From the NCBI RefSeq assembly GCF_007827555.1, contig NZ_VISS01000024.1, positions 1-64,000 on the forward strand: a stretch of 64,000 nt of DNA, given 5' to 3'. The first letter of the stretch is position 1, and the number at the start of each line of letters is the position of its first letter. This DNA is from Aeribacillus composti. Lineage in GTDB: Bacteria > Bacillota > Bacilli > Bacillales > Aeribacillaceae. Made by a program: the position numbers and the translations under genes. The notes below the pieces were generated by a model that searched no databases, was not told where the DNA came from, and worked only from the letters and a program-made list of their open reading frames with translations. Positions 1 through 9,124 of the stretch are shown piece by piece.

Positions 1-23
1 CTTACGGATGAAATTCAAAAAAA

Positions 24-65
24 TGGTTCGCTAACCTATGACTTACATCTATTTTCAGCGAACCA
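24..65 (-). terminator. Possible reverse-strand hairpin terminator
   Basis: A 9-bp perfect inverted repeat (TGGTTCGCT at 24-32, AGCGAACCA at 57-65) has runs of seven A on both outer sides. Read on the reverse strand, the hairpin is followed by seven T. No reverse-strand gene lies directly upstream of it, so its role is unclear. The rest of bases 1-170 shows no convincing gene. Confidence 0.35.
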
Positions 66-179
66 AAAAAATTCCCACAAAGTCTTGACTGACTCGGAGT
101 CGATTTTTAGGCTTTCCCTTTTTTTCATTTCATGCTTTAATAAATGTAGAGCGCTTATTACATTGAAAGAGTGGTAACG

Positions 180-827
180 TTGATAAAAATTGGTACGATG
201 ATCACATTGGAACTTTCTGGCCAAGATCAAATACTAAAATGCAAACTTGTGGACCAAGAAGAAAACATTCTTTATATTGATTTTCCTATAAATAGCAAGA
301 CAGGAAAAACTGTTTTCTTACCAGACGGCACCGAGCTCGTTGCAACATTTGTGAACAGCGAAAAAAAACCGTATAAATTTCGTACTAAAGTTCTTGGCAA
401 GAAAAAAGATAACCTCCCGATGATCATGCTTCAGGCACCTGAGTATATGGAGGAGATCCAAAGGCGGCAATTTGTCAGAATCGAGACAGCCGTTGATGTA
501 GCCATACACGCCATTAATCAGGAATTCGCCCCATTTACAACAGTTACAAACGACATAAGTGCTGGCGGCATTTCAATCATTATTCCAAACGGTGTGGACG
601 TACCGCTAAATGAAAATATACATATTTATATGGTGCTCACGTTTATGGACGGAACGATTGAATATTATAAGGTAACAGGGAAGGCGCTCAGAGTTGTGGA
701 AGCGGAACATCATAAGCTCGCTTCCATAGCATTTATCAATATTGATGAAAAGACACAGCAAAAATTGATTCGCTTTTGCTTTGAACAGCAGCTGCAAATG
801 AAAAAGAAAGGAATTTTGAATGAATAA
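180..827 (+). CDS. ypfA: PilZ-domain c-di-GMP-binding flagellar brake protein (YpfA/MotI/DgrA family)
   Basis: This is a cytoplasmic c-di-GMP receptor; its B. subtilis counterpart (YpfA, also MotI or DgrA) acts on the flagellar stator when the nucleotide is bound. The N-terminal half is a YcgR-like beta domain. The C-terminal half is PilZ, with the RxxxR element seen as RRQFVR near residue 96 and the D/SxxG element as DISAGGIS near residue 126. Both c-di-GMP motifs look intact. I place the start at TTG 180, giving 215 residues, because AAAGAGTGG lies about six bases upstream; GTG 171 is the alternative. It is followed by ypfB, as in B. subtilis. The family is clear; the motility role is transferred from B. 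subtilis. Confidence 0.88.
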   Translation: MIKIGTMITLELSGQDQILKCKLVDQEENILYIDFPINSKTGKTVFLPDGTELVATFVNSEKKPYKFRTKVLGKKKDNLPMIMLQAPEYMEEIQRRQFVRIETAVDVAIHAINQEFAPFTTVTNDISAGGISIIIPNGVDVPLNENIHIYMVLTFMDGTIEYYKVTGKALRVVEAEHHKLASIAFINIDEKTQQKLIRFCFEQQLQMKKKGILNE

Positions 828-880
828 TACCGGCAAGGCTGTCCATACTATTTATAAAAAATGGCAAAAGGATGTTTTTT

Positions 881-1057
881 GTGAAGCGCTTTGAACAAAT
901 ATTGATCAAATTGATCATTATACAATTCATTATGTTAATTGCCGCTCAGCTTTTTTTGCGCCATTCTGAATTGAAGCCATATTTATCAAAAGCCGTGCAA
1001 TATGAAGGTGTTGGAAACATGTCCATCTCCGAATGGGTGGAAACTATCAGCCGCTAA
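881..1057 (+). CDS. ypfB: YpfB-like small membrane protein
   Basis: A 58-residue protein with one hydrophobic segment near residues 8-26, followed by a short extracytoplasmic tail. It sits between ypfA and cmk, where B. subtilis has ypfB. GTG 881 is favoured because AAAGGAT lies about nine bases upstream; ATG 872 would overlap that site. The function is unknown. The assignment rests on position, size and a remembered resemblance of the tail. Confidence 0.65.
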   Translation: MKRFEQILIKLIIIQFIMLIAAQLFLRHSELKPYLSKAVQYEGVGNMSISEWVETISR

Positions 1058-1058
1058 A

Positions 1059-1085
1059 AGAGCAGGAAACCCCTGCTTTTCTTTC
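1059..1085 (+). terminator. Rho-independent terminator after ypfB
   Basis: AGCAGG (1061-1066) and CCTGCT (1072-1077) form a short stem followed by a T-rich tract. It separates ypfA-ypfB from cmk. Confidence 0.6.
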
Positions 1086-1136
1086 TGTATTCCAAAAAAA
1101 TAGATACATATTTTTTGAAACTAGCTAGGAGGTATT

Positions 1137-1808
1137 ATGAGTAAAAAAATTTCCATTGCAATCGACGGTCCGGCAGCTGCCGGGAAAAGCACAGTTGCCA
1201 AAAAAATCGCAAAAGATTTAGGCTATACATACATTGATACGGGTGCGATGTACAGAGCTCTCACTTTGAAAGCTTTACAGAATGGCATTTCTTTGGAGGA
1301 TGAAAAAGCGCTCACCAAGCTTTTGAATGAAATGACGATTGAACTGAAGCCGGTAAATGAAGGTCAGCAAGTGCTAGTAAACGGTGAAGACGTAACGGCG
1401 ATTATCCGTTCCAATGAAGTAACAAAGCATGTTTCCACTGTTTCCAAACATCCTAATGTACGGGAGGAAATGGTGAAAAGGCAAAAACAGCTTGCAGGAA
1501 ACGGCGGCGTTGTCATGGATGGCAGGGATATCGGCACTCATGTGCTGCCGAATGCGGAGTTGAAAATATTTTTAAAGGCTTCTGTAGAGGAAAGAGCAAA
1601 AAGAAGGTATGAGGAGAATTTAAGAAAAGGTTTTACATCCGATTTAACACAATTAAAGAAAGAAATTGAAGAAAGAGATAAGCTTGATTCCACGAGGGCA
1701 ACTGCCCCATTAAAAAAAGCGCCGGATGCCGTCGAAATCGATACAACTTCATTGACGATTGAAGAGGTGGCGGAATTAATTAAAGAATTGGTAAAAGAAA
1801 GGCTGTAA
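1137..1808 (+). CDS. cmk: Cytidylate kinase
   Basis: CMP/dCMP kinase transfers a phosphate from ATP to CMP or dCMP in the cytoplasm, feeding CTP and dCTP synthesis. The P-loop GPAAAGKST is at residues 11-19 and the CMP-binding DGRDIGT motif is near residue 127. Length 223 residues is normal for the bacterial family. A strong ribosome site (TAGGAGGT) lies seven bases before ATG 1137. It is followed after only three bases by plsC and then ypfD, so nucleotide supply and phospholipid synthesis genes share this cluster. Identification is firm. Confidence 0.97.
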   Translation: MSKKISIAIDGPAAAGKSTVAKKIAKDLGYTYIDTGAMYRALTLKALQNGISLEDEKALTKLLNEMTIELKPVNEGQQVLVNGEDVTAIIRSNEVTKHVSTVSKHPNVREEMVKRQKQLAGNGGVVMDGRDIGTHVLPNAELKIFLKASVEERAKRRYEENLRKGFTSDLTQLKKEIEERDKLDSTRATAPLKKAPDAVEIDTTSLTIEEVAELIKELVKERL

Positions 1809-1811
1809 GAA

Positions 1812-2396
1812 ATGGGTAAATTTTATCAATTTGCAAAGGCAATTGTTTACTGCTTTATTAAACCGCTCTTTCGGGTCGAAGTGATCGGAAAGGAACATTT
1901 TCCAATGGATGGTGCCGTGCTGCTTTGTTCCAATCATATTAATAATTTGGATCCTCCGACGATTGGTATCGTTTCACCAAGGCAGCTCCGTTTTATGGCT
2001 AAAGAGGAGCTGTTTAAAATTCCGGTTTTCAGCCTGATCGTCCGGGCATTGGGGGCGTTTCCGGTCAAAAGGGGCTTTTCCGATCGAGAGGCGTTAAGAA
2101 CAGGCTTGAAAATATTAAAAGAAAGAGAAGTTTTAGCCATTTTTCCGGAAGGAACGAGAAGCAAAACAGGTGAACTCGGAAAAGGTTTGGCTGGTGCAGG
2201 TTTTTTTGCCTTAAGATCAGATTGTGTCGTCTTGCCATGCGCCGTCGTCAGTTCTTACAAACCGTTTCGGAAAACGAAAGTCATTTTCGGCCCAGCCATT
2301 GATTTTACATCTTATCGAAACAAAAAAATTTCAGCTGAAGAAGCGACCGATAAAATCATGACAGAAATTAGAAATTTGCTCGAAAAATATAGGTAA
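1812..2396 (+). CDS. plsC: 1-acyl-sn-glycerol-3-phosphate acyltransferase
   Basis: PlsC-type acyltransferase adds the second acyl chain to lysophosphatidate, giving phosphatidate for membrane lipid synthesis at the inner face of the membrane. The catalytic HxxxxD motif is HINNLD (H42, D47), and the acceptor-binding FPEGTR motif is at 111-116. An N-terminal hydrophobic stretch can anchor it to the membrane. At 194 residues it is a compact member of the family. It starts three bases after the cmk stop, so the two are probably co-transcribed. B. subtilis lacks plsC here, but other bacilli have it at this place. Confidence 0.93.
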   Translation: MGKFYQFAKAIVYCFIKPLFRVEVIGKEHFPMDGAVLLCSNHINNLDPPTIGIVSPRQLRFMAKEELFKIPVFSLIVRALGAFPVKRGFSDREALRTGLKILKEREVLAIFPEGTRSKTGELGKGLAGAGFFALRSDCVVLPCAVVSSYKPFRKTKVIFGPAIDFTSYRNKKISAEEATDKIMTEIRNLLEKYR

Positions 2397-2458
2397 TCAA
2401 TGGATTTAACTTGACAAACGGAATTTTTTGTTAGAACTTATAGAAAAGAGGTATTTTT

Positions 2459-2498
2459 CATTCTATTTAGAGTAGCTTGTGACATACTAAATAGAATG
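2459..2498. promoter_or_regulatory. 12-bp perfect inverted repeat upstream of ypfD
   Basis: CATTCTATTTAG at 2459-2470 is repeated in inverse as CTAAATAGAATG at 2487-2498, with a 16-base loop. It lies about 50 bases before the ypfD start and is not followed by a T-tract, so it does not look like a terminator. A TTGACA hexamer at 2411-2416 may mark a promoter upstream, but no -10 box at normal spacing is obvious. It may be a leader RNA hairpin or an operator. Confidence 0.5.
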
Positions 2499-2546
2499 GT
2501 ACATATTTTGTTGAGTTGCTATGGCTTGACCAAGGAGGTAAATGGT

Positions 2547-3692
2547 ATGGTAGAGGACATCAATCAAGGTGAAGTTTTTGTGCCTGAAGTGGGAGACGTT
2601 GTAGAAGGAATTGTAACAAAAGTGGAAGATAAGCAGGTGATTGTTGATATTAAAAATTGCAAACAAATGGGCATCATTCCGATTAGTGAACTGTCTAGTT
2701 TGCATATTGAAAAAGCTTCAGATGTTGTAAAGGAAAATGACAAGCTTGAACTAGCGGTCATTAAAGTTGAGGAAGAAGCAGTCATTTTATCGAAAAGCAA
2801 AGTGGCTGCGGATAAAGCTTGGGTGGAATTAGAGAGAAAATTTGAAAATAAAGAAGTATTTGAGGCAGAAGTGAAGGATGTCGTAAAAGGCGGTTTAGTG
2901 GTAGACCTGGGCGTCCGCGGATTTATTCCTGCTTCATTGGTTGAACCTCACTATGTTGAGGATTTTTCAGATTATAAAGGAAAAACATTGACATTGATGG
3001 TTGTGGAGCTAAACCGTGAAAAAAATCGAGTGATTTTGTCTCATCGTGCTGTAGTGGAAAAGGAGCAGGAAGAGAAAAAACAGCAAGTGCTTCAGTCGAT
3101 TCAGCCTGGTGATGTATTGGAAGGAACAGTCCAACGTTTAGCCGATTTCGGAGCCTTTGTTGACATCGGCGGGATTGACGGTCTTGTACATATTTCTCAG
3201 ATCTCTCATGCTCATGTAGATAAACCGTCAGATGTGCTTCAAGAAGGCGAAAAGGTAAAAGTGAAAGTTTTGTCTGTCGATCGGGATAATGGACGGGTTT
3301 CACTATCGATTAAAGAAACATTGCCTGGTCCATGGGAAAACATTTCTGAAAAAATCAAATCCGGTGATGTTGTCGAAGGAACTGTACAACGCCTCGTCTC
3401 ATTCGGAGCTTTTGTTGAAGTTTTACCTGGAGTAGAAGGTCTTGTCCATATATCGCAAATTTCTAAAAAACATATAGGCACTCCTCAAGAAGTATTAGAA
3501 GAAGGACAAAAGGTAAAAGTAAAAGTGCTTGATGTAAACGAAGAAGAGAAACGGATTTCCTTAAGCATAAAGGAATTGGAAGATGATGGGACCGGTAGTG
3601 AAGAAGATTTTCGCAAATATCGTCCGAAAGAGGAATCGACAGGATTTCAACTAAGCGAAATGATCGGAGAGCAATTAAATAAATTAAAATAA
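2547..3692 (+). CDS. ypfD: S1-domain RNA-binding protein (30S ribosomal protein S1 homologue, YpfD)
   Basis: Four S1 OB-fold repeats are visible at about residues 15-83, 102-170, 188-256 and 273-342. The last two are most typical, sharing the DGLVHIS / [10 protein letters not shown] motif. The C-terminal 35 residues are charged. At 381 residues it matches B. subtilis YpfD and is shorter than six-domain proteobacterial S1. ATG 2547 is chosen because AAGGAGG lies nine bases upstream; upstream in-frame codons have no ribosome site. The family binds mRNA and associates with ribosomes, but in Bacillus it is not essential for translation in the way E. coli S1 is. Confidence 0.93.
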   Translation: MVEDINQGEVFVPEVGDVVEGIVTKVEDKQVIVDIKNCKQMGIIPISELSSLHIEKASDVVKENDKLELAVIKVEEEAVILSKSKVAADKAWVELERKFENKEVFEAEVKDVVKGGLVVDLGVRGFIPASLVEPHYVEDFSDYKGKTLTLMVVELNREKNRVILSHRAVVEKEQEEKKQQVLQSIQPGDVLEGTVQRLADFGAFVDIGGIDGLVHISQISHAHVDKPSDVLQEGEKVKVKVLSVDRDNGRVSLSIKETLPGPWENISEKIKSGDVVEGTVQRLVSFGAFVEVLPGVEGLVHISQISKKHIGTPQEVLEEGQKVKVKVLDVNEEEKRISLSIKELEDDGTGSEEDFRKYRPKEESTGFQLSEMIGEQLNKLK

Positions 3693-3708
3693 AGACAAAG
3701 GCGATCAT

Positions 3709-3806
3709 CACGAGCTGCCCCTTGTCAAGGTGACAGCGGAATAAAAAATGTTCTAAGCGGCTTTATCTCTATATTCCATAGGGCTGAGGCCGTTTAGTCG
3801 TTTTAT
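3709..3806 (-). mobile_element. Remnant of the 3' end of an IS3-family (IS150-like) element
   Basis: On the reverse strand, 3806 down to 3753 reads as a transposase C-terminus (KRLNGLSPMEYRDKAA then stop), typical of IS3-family OrfB proteins. Immediately beyond the stop lies a terminal-type sequence containing GGGGCAGCTC and TGTCACCTTGACA. Nothing upstream continues as a full integrase domain, so only the right end survives. Confidence 0.7.
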
Positions 3807-3834
3807 GAGGGTAATTTGTATCGATTGCCAATCC

Positions 3835-4171
3835 TCAAACGAAATCTACGTTTCGCATTTGAGCGTTCTCCATAAAGACTCCATAAGCACCGCCCAGCAT
3901 ATAACGAGCTGTTTTATCATCTTCTCCACTGCTGTTCTTTTCATAAATCCTTGAGAATGATACGATGCATCCTCGCTGTAATAAGCTGTTATTGTTCGAA
4001 GCCTCGCCTAGTATATAGCTTCCATATCACTTCAATAAGCTGTATTTTGAGTTCTGCAGTATCGGTTCGATTTTTGCTAAGCTGCTCTATATCGTGATTA
4101 TATGTGCGAACAAAATTCTTCGCTGCTTTTAATAAGCAAGCGATACGTCCGTTTTGCGTTCGTATCTCCAT
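3835..4171 (-). pseudogene. Degenerate reverse-strand gene of unknown function
   Basis: One frame runs from ATG 4171 for 60 codons to a stop at 3989. A second frame then carries on with a protein-like sequence (NNSLLQRGCIVSFSRIYE, later MLGGAYGVFMENAQMRN) down to a stop at 3835. The pair looks like one gene of about 110 codons broken by a single frameshift. I do not recognise the family. It lies in the 860-base gap between ypfD and yphA, next to the IS3 remnant, in the place where B. subtilis has fni; it does not resemble fni. Confidence 0.35.
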
Positions 4172-4550
4172 TAAAAATCAAAACTTGTGCAATTCCCATT
4201 TTGATAAACAAGTGATACATCCAGCCTGTATTCATTAGCCCACAATTTTTTTGCAGAAAAACTCCCTCCTAAAAAAACAAATAATGATTTAGAAGCCTTT
4301 TTTTATGAAAAGAAATTATACGGACATTCTGCCATTAAACAGATCGGCTTATGAGTTCTAAAAAAATAGCGAAAATTCATTTCTTGACGGGCAGTGAAAT
4401 GTTTACATTTTCCTCTCACAGCAATCCATCAGCAATCAATTCTCCCACAGCCCTTTAACTGCTTTTTATACGCTTTTAGCTTTGGTTTCAAAATTTGTAC
4501 GGTTAGCATCCATAAATTTTTCACATAATGGAAATAGTAGGAGGTTGGAG

Positions 4551-5147
4551 ATGGAAGGAATATATTATTATTGGTTCATGTGGATGATTTGGGTAATTGT
4601 AACATTTTGGCTTCCAAAAACGGATGCTCGTTTTTGGCTCTCCTTTTTTATATTGTTAAATATTTTAGGAAGTGCAACGTTTATACACTTTACACAAATA
4701 CATGTTGGTTTTTCGTATATCTTATTTGCTTTGCTTAGTTTTTTCATCTTGTATAGAACTAAGCGTTTATTTTATTCATTATTTTCCGTTTTGATCATTA
4801 CGGTTGCCTATGCAGGAGTCAAGCTGTTTTATTTATTTGATCCTGTCTGGTTTTTACTTGACGTTCAGATGTATTTATCTATATTAGGAGTCATTTTATC
4901 CAATATGCTGAGCAAAGATTTTTTTGAAGGAATGGCATTTTTTATATTGGGGTCTTGTTACGGAGAAGCTCTTTTTTCGTCTGCAGTTTATTCTTATTAT
5001 CGGCCGATTGTAATAGGCGACTTTCCTTTTCTTGATATGCTGTCAATCGGAATCTTTTCATTGCTCATATGGGCGTCATTCAAAACATTCGCTGCTTCTT
5101 TAGAACATATATTCAAAAAACATGCAAGGGAGAGGCAAGGGTCATGA
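4551..5147 (+). CDS. yphA: YphA-like membrane protein
   Basis: A 198-residue integral membrane protein with about six hydrophobic segments and no catalytic motif I can recognise. Length and position match B. subtilis YphA, of unknown function. ATG 4551 is chosen because TAGGAGG lies about seven bases upstream. Its stop overlaps the start of the next gene (ATGA), so the two are translationally coupled. Assignment is by context and general character. Confidence 0.78.
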   Translation: MEGIYYYWFMWMIWVIVTFWLPKTDARFWLSFFILLNILGSATFIHFTQIHVGFSYILFALLSFFILYRTKRLFYSLFSVLIITVAYAGVKLFYLFDPVWFLLDVQMYLSILGVILSNMLSKDFFEGMAFFILGSCYGEALFSSAVYSYYRPIVIGDFPFLDMLSIGIFSLLIWASFKTFAASLEHIFKKHARERQGS

Positions 5148-6046
5148 ATGAATACACGCTTCCTATTTTTTATGGTGTCTTCGTAGGTGTGTTAGCCCGT
5201 CTTTTTATGCTAAAAACCGATTATCGCCAATATCCAACATATTTGCACGGAAAAATTATTCATATCGCACTTGGATTTATAGCGGCGGGACTCGGCACGA
5301 TTGCTGTTCCGGCCATAATGGAAAAGGAGTTTACTGCCATTACTTTTTTAACGTTGGCTGCATCGCAGTTTCGCGAAGTCCGCAACATGGAAAGAAATAC
5401 ACTGTCAGAGCTCGATCAATATGAGCTTGTTCCTCGGGGAAGTACATATATTGAAGGAATTGCAATCGCCTTTGAAAGCAGAAATTATTTAGTGATTTTC
5501 ACATCTTTATTTGTTACGCTTGCTTATTTAATCTTTGGCTTTTGGATGGCTCTTGTGATGACGGTCGTTTGCTTTATCATTTCTAAAGTGTTAATGTCTG
5601 GAGGCACATTGAAAGATATTGTTGACATTCAATATGTAAAGCCGCATTTTGACGGTGCAGGCTTGTATGTCGATGACATTTATATTATGAATATCGGCAT
5701 CCCGGAAAAACGTGAACTAGTTTTAAAATATGGCATGGGGTTTATTTTGACACCAAAATCATTTGATGCGAGAACAACGATTGCCAACATCGGACAACGT
5801 CAGGCGATTCTCCATGATGTCTCAACTGCGCTGGGCGTAAACCGCGATGCGGGTGAACCATCTTTAGTCCCATTGGCAAAACGAGATCTTGAGGATGGAA
5901 GAGTCGGCGTGTTTGTGCTTCCTCAAAAACATGATTTGGATATCGCCATTCGAGTGATCAGCAACGTGCCAACGCTTGAAAATGCCATTCGCATGCCGAC
6001 GGAGTCGAAGGCAAATAGGAAAGGTGAGAAAAAACGATGGTTTTAG
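5144..6046 (+). CDS. YIEGIA-family membrane protein
   Basis: A 300-residue membrane protein that contains the family signature YIEGIA near residue 105. The N-terminal half has several hydrophobic segments; the C-terminal half is soluble. The start overlaps the yphA stop by four bases, with GGGAGAGGCAAGGG upstream. The next gene overlaps its 3' end and encodes the small protein usually paired with this family. The biochemical role is not known to me; its restriction to spore-forming Firmicutes suggests a sporulation link, which is inference. Confidence 0.8.
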   Translation: MNEYTLPIFYGVFVGVLARLFMLKTDYRQYPTYLHGKIIHIALGFIAAGLGTIAVPAIMEKEFTAITFLTLAASQFREVRNMERNTLSELDQYELVPRGSTYIEGIAIAFESRNYLVIFTSLFVTLAYLIFGFWMALVMTVVCFIISKVLMSGGTLKDIVDIQYVKPHFDGAGLYVDDIYIMNIGIPEKRELVLKYGMGFILTPKSFDARTTIANIGQRQAILHDVSTALGVNRDAGEPSLVPLAKRDLEDGRVGVFVLPQKHDLDIAIRVISNVPTLENAIRMPTESKANRKGEKKRWF

Positions 6047-6225
6047 AGAAAGCGGTTTTAGCGGTCGTTACGACAAATGAGAAAAAAATAAAAGGCGGTG
6101 CACCTGTTTTTATTTGTGATAACCAAAAAGAAATGGATTCGATTGCAAAAAATTTAGAAGCGATTCTAGATGGAATTGCTCATGCCATAAGCGAGGAAAT
6201 ATATATCATTGTGAAACATTTTTAA
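6037..6225 (+). CDS. Small partner protein of the YIEGIA family
   Basis: A 62-residue soluble protein starting ten bases before the stop of the YIEGIA gene, so the two are probably translated together. The sequence is alpha/beta in character, with no membrane segment. In related bacilli a small protein of this type follows the YIEGIA gene and is annotated as its capping-complex subunit. Function is unproven here. Confidence 0.7.
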   Translation: MVLEKAVLAVVTTNEKKIKGGAPVFICDNQKEMDSIAKNLEAILDGIAHAISEEIYIIVKHF

Positions 6226-6230
6226 GGCAG

Positions 6231-6259
6231 TTGTTCAATTTCATAAACTGCTATATAAT
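6231..6259 (+). promoter_or_regulatory. SigmaA-type promoter upstream of der
   Basis: TTGTTC (6231-6236), a 17-base spacer and a perfect TATAAT (6254-6259). The start would fall near 6267, giving a 5' leader of about 150 bases before der. Confidence 0.6.
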
Positions 6260-6415
6260 AGGGTAGTTGGAAAAAAGCTTGGTAAAAAACTTCCGGGGCA
6301 TGCCGAAAAAGGAGTTAGGCGAAAACATGCTGCGATTTCTTGAAGGCGTAGCCCCTTTAACATTATACATAGTGAAAAAATGCGATGAGTTTTAAATTAG
6401 GAAGGAAGTTTTAGT

Positions 6416-7726
6416 ATGCCGAAACCTGTTGTGGCTATTGTCGGTCGACCAAATGTCGGCAAATCGACGATTTTTAATCGAATTGTCGGTGAACGTATTT
6501 CAATTGTAGAAGATATACCTGGTGTTACCCGTGACCGTATTTATGCACCTTGTGAATGGCTGAATTTCCAATTTAACTTGATCGATACAGGTGGAATTGA
6601 AATTGGGGATGAACCGTTTCTAGCACAAATTCGTCATCAGGCGGAAATTGCGATTGAAGAAGCAGATGTAATTATTTTCATTACAAACGGTCGAGAAGGC
6701 GTAACTCCCGCTGATGAAGAAGTTGCAAAAATATTGTACCGCTCAAACAAACCCGTTGTCCTTGCCGTTAATAAAATGGACAACCCGGATATGAGGGAAA
6801 ATATATATGAATTTTATTCTCTTGGCTTTGGAGAACCGTACCCGATATCAGGAGCGCATGGGCTCGGACTGGGAGATCTTTTGGATGCAGTATGCAAACA
6901 TTTTCCAAAACCCCAATCAGAAAATGATGATGAAGGCATCATTAAATTTTCTTTGATTGGCCGACCAAATGTCGGCAAATCTTCCTTAGTAAATGCTATT
7001 TTAGGAGAAGAAAGAGTGATCGTCAGCGAAATTGCTGGAACAACACGAGACGCCATTGACACTAAGTTTACGTATAACAAGCAGGAGTTTGTCATCATTG
7101 ATACAGCTGGCATGAGAAAAAAAGGAAAAATTTATGAGACAACAGAAAAATACAGTGTTTTGCGGGCGCTTAAAGCGATTGAACGCTCTGACGTAGTGTT
7201 AGTTGTTTTAAATGCAGAGGAAGGAATTATTGAACAAGACAAGCGAATTGCTGGCTACGCCCATGAAGCCGGGAAAGCCGTTGTCATTGTAGTAAACAAA
7301 TGGGATGCAGTGGAAAAAGATGAAAGAACGATGAGAGAGTTTGAAAAAGATATTCGCGATCAATTTTTATTTTTAGACTATGCGCCAATCGTCTTTTTGT
7401 CCGCAAAAACGAAGAAGAGATTGCACACATTAATGCCTCAAATTATTCTTGCCAGCGAGAATCATGCGATGCGTGTCCAAACAAACGTATTGAATGATGT
7501 GATCATGGATGCCGTTGCTATGAATCCGACTCCAACGGACCACGGTACGAGATTAAAAATCTATTATGCAACACAAGTTTCTGTTAAACCGCCTACATTT
7601 GTCATATTTGTAAATGATCCGGAGCTTCTTCATTTTTCATATGAACGTTTTTTGGAAAATCGTATTCGCGATGCATTCGGGTTTGAAGGAACCCCTATTA
7701 AAATCATTGCGAGAAAAAGAAGATAA
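6416..7726 (+). CDS. der: GTPase Der (EngA)
   Basis: Der is an essential tandem GTPase that helps assemble the 50S ribosomal subunit. Two G domains are visible, each with GRPNVGKS (near residues 9 and 182), DTGG or DTAGMRKKG (G3), and NKMD or NKWD (G4). A C-terminal KH-like domain follows from about residue 350. Length 436 residues is exactly as expected. AGGAAGG lies nine bases before ATG 6416. The order der-gpsA-yphE-yphF-spoIVA is the same as in B. subtilis. Confidence 0.97.
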   Translation: MPKPVVAIVGRPNVGKSTIFNRIVGERISIVEDIPGVTRDRIYAPCEWLNFQFNLIDTGGIEIGDEPFLAQIRHQAEIAIEEADVIIFITNGREGVTPADEEVAKILYRSNKPVVLAVNKMDNPDMRENIYEFYSLGFGEPYPISGAHGLGLGDLLDAVCKHFPKPQSENDDEGIIKFSLIGRPNVGKSSLVNAILGEERVIVSEIAGTTRDAIDTKFTYNKQEFVIIDTAGMRKKGKIYETTEKYSVLRALKAIERSDVVLVVLNAEEGIIEQDKRIAGYAHEAGKAVVIVVNKWDAVEKDERTMREFEKDIRDQFLFLDYAPIVFLSAKTKKRLHTLMPQIILASENHAMRVQTNVLNDVIMDAVAMNPTPTDHGTRLKIYYATQVSVKPPTFVIFVNDPELLHFSYERFLENRIRDAFGFEGTPIKIIARKRR

Positions 7727-7745
7727 ATAAAAGGAAGTGAGTAAT

Positions 7746-8789
7746 TTGGCGAAGGTGGCAATATTGGGAGCTGGAAGCTGGGGAACAGCGCTTGCAATTG
7801 TTCTTTGCGACAATGGTCATGAAGTGCATCTTTGGGGACATCGGAAAGAACATATAGAAGCGATCAATCGTACAAAAAAAAATGAGAAATATTTGCCAAA
7901 TGTCCCATTGCCGGACAATTTAACCGGATTTTATTTCTTAAAGGATGCGGTTGAAAATGTGGAAACGATTGTCTTGGCAGTCCCGACAAAAGCGATAAGA
8001 GAAGTGCTGAGTCAATTAAGAGAAGCCATTGATCGGCCGGTTTTAATTGTCCATGTTTCAAAAGGGATTGAGCCGGGTTCATTAAAAAGAATTTCCGAAA
8101 TTATTGAAGAAGAAATGCCTCCTCACCTTTTGAAGGACGTAGTTGTATTATCAGGTCCAAGCCATGCGGAAGAAGTGTCTTTGAGACAGCCGACAACAGT
8201 GACTTCTGCGAGCAAAAATATTCAAGCAGCAAAATTTGTTCAAGATTTATTTATTAACCGCTATTTTCGTGTGTATACGAATCCGGATATAATCGGGGTT
8301 GAAATTGGAGGAGCGCTGAAAAACATTATTGCTTTAGCTGCCGGAATCAGCGACGGCCTTGGATACGGGGACAATGCGAAGGCTGCTTTAATAACTAGAG
8401 GATTGGCGGAAATTTCAAGATTAGGCTGTAAAATGGGTGCCAATCCATTAACATTTTCTGGTCTTGCCGGAATCGGCGACTTAATTGTCACTTGCACAAG
8501 TGTGCATTCCCGCAATTGGCGTGCCGGCCATTTGCTAGGAAAGGGCAAAAAACTAGATGAAGTTTTAGAAAGCATGGGAATGGTTGTCGAAGGAGTAAGA
8601 ACAACAAAAGCAGCTAAACAGCTTTCTGAAAAATATTCAGTAAAAATGCCGATTACCAATGTCCTTTATGAAGTGCTGTTTCACGAAAAAGATCCGAAAG
8701 AAGCAGTCGAAGAGCTTATGGCGAGAGTTAAAACGCATGAAATGGAAGATCTTGTGAACATATTAGAAAATCGAAATGAAGAACTGTAG
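7746..8789 (+). CDS. gpsA: Glycerol-3-phosphate dehydrogenase [NAD(P)+]
   Basis: GpsA reduces dihydroxyacetone phosphate to sn-glycerol 3-phosphate for phospholipid synthesis in the cytoplasm. The N-terminal dinucleotide-binding motif GAGSWG is at residues 8-13. The catalytic-domain signature [16 protein letters not shown] and the CTSVHSRNW motif are both present. TTG 7746 is chosen (347 residues) because AAAGGAAGTG lies about seven bases upstream; GTG 7737 sits on top of that site. A terminator overlaps the stop codon. Confidence 0.96.
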   Translation: MAKVAILGAGSWGTALAIVLCDNGHEVHLWGHRKEHIEAINRTKKNEKYLPNVPLPDNLTGFYFLKDAVENVETIVLAVPTKAIREVLSQLREAIDRPVLIVHVSKGIEPGSLKRISEIIEEEMPPHLLKDVVVLSGPSHAEEVSLRQPTTVTSASKNIQAAKFVQDLFINRYFRVYTNPDIIGVEIGGALKNIIALAAGISDGLGYGDNAKAALITRGLAEISRLGCKMGANPLTFSGLAGIGDLIVTCTSVHSRNWRAGHLLGKGKKLDEVLESMGMVVEGVRTTKAAKQLSEKYSVKMPITNVLYEVLFHEKDPKEAVEELMARVKTHEMEDLVNILENRNEEL

Positions 8790-8819
8790 CACATTTCCCA
8801 GCTGCTTCAGTTTTTTTTT
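8782..8819 (+). terminator. Terminator at the gpsA stop codon
   Basis: AACTGTAGCA (8782-8791) and TGCTTCAGTT (8803-8812) pair with one mismatch and are followed by a run of T. The stem includes the gpsA stop codon. Confidence 0.7.
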
Positions 8820-8845
8820 GAATTCGATTCTTATATGGAAAACAA

Positions 8846-8873
8846 TTGCGTGAAAAAGAGCATATGTTAAAAT
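8846..8873 (+). promoter_or_regulatory. Possible promoter for yphE-yphF
   Basis: TTGCGT (8846-8851), a 16-base spacer and TAAAAT (8868-8873), about 30 bases before yphE and just after the gpsA terminator. Confidence 0.4.
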
Positions 8874-8903
8874 GATTGGTAGGAATAGAAGGAGTGGATC
8901 ACA

Positions 8904-9104
8904 ATGTCAGAAGGTCTAATGAAAATGTGGATTGCCCTCACAGCGATGGCCTTTATGTTTATCGCGGTCTTTTCCATATACTTGAGCCGTTTTAAACTAA
9001 AAGGATTTTTGAAATCTATCACAGCAGTGATTGCTTATTTTTTTATGATTTTAGCAGGAATTATCATTTTTTTCGTAGTCTTTTCCGGACCGACAAGCGA
9101 GTAG
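8904..9104 (+). CDS. yphE: YphE-like small membrane protein (DUF2768 type)
   Basis: A 66-residue protein with two hydrophobic helices (about residues 8-27 and 36-60) joined by a short basic loop. It sits between gpsA and the lipoprotein yphF, as in B. subtilis. AGAAGGAG lies about ten bases before ATG 8904. No function is known. Confidence 0.8.
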   Translation: MSEGLMKMWIALTAMAFMFIAVFSIYLSRFKLKGFLKSITAVIAYFFMILAGIIIFFVVFSGPTSE

Positions 9105-9124
9105 GCAAAGTGAGGAAGACGAGG

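Noticed and set aside
36-230. Reverse-strand open frame of 64 codons at the left edge
   Set aside because: It overlaps the start of ypfA, has no ribosome site and runs through an inverted repeat; the residues resemble no family I know.
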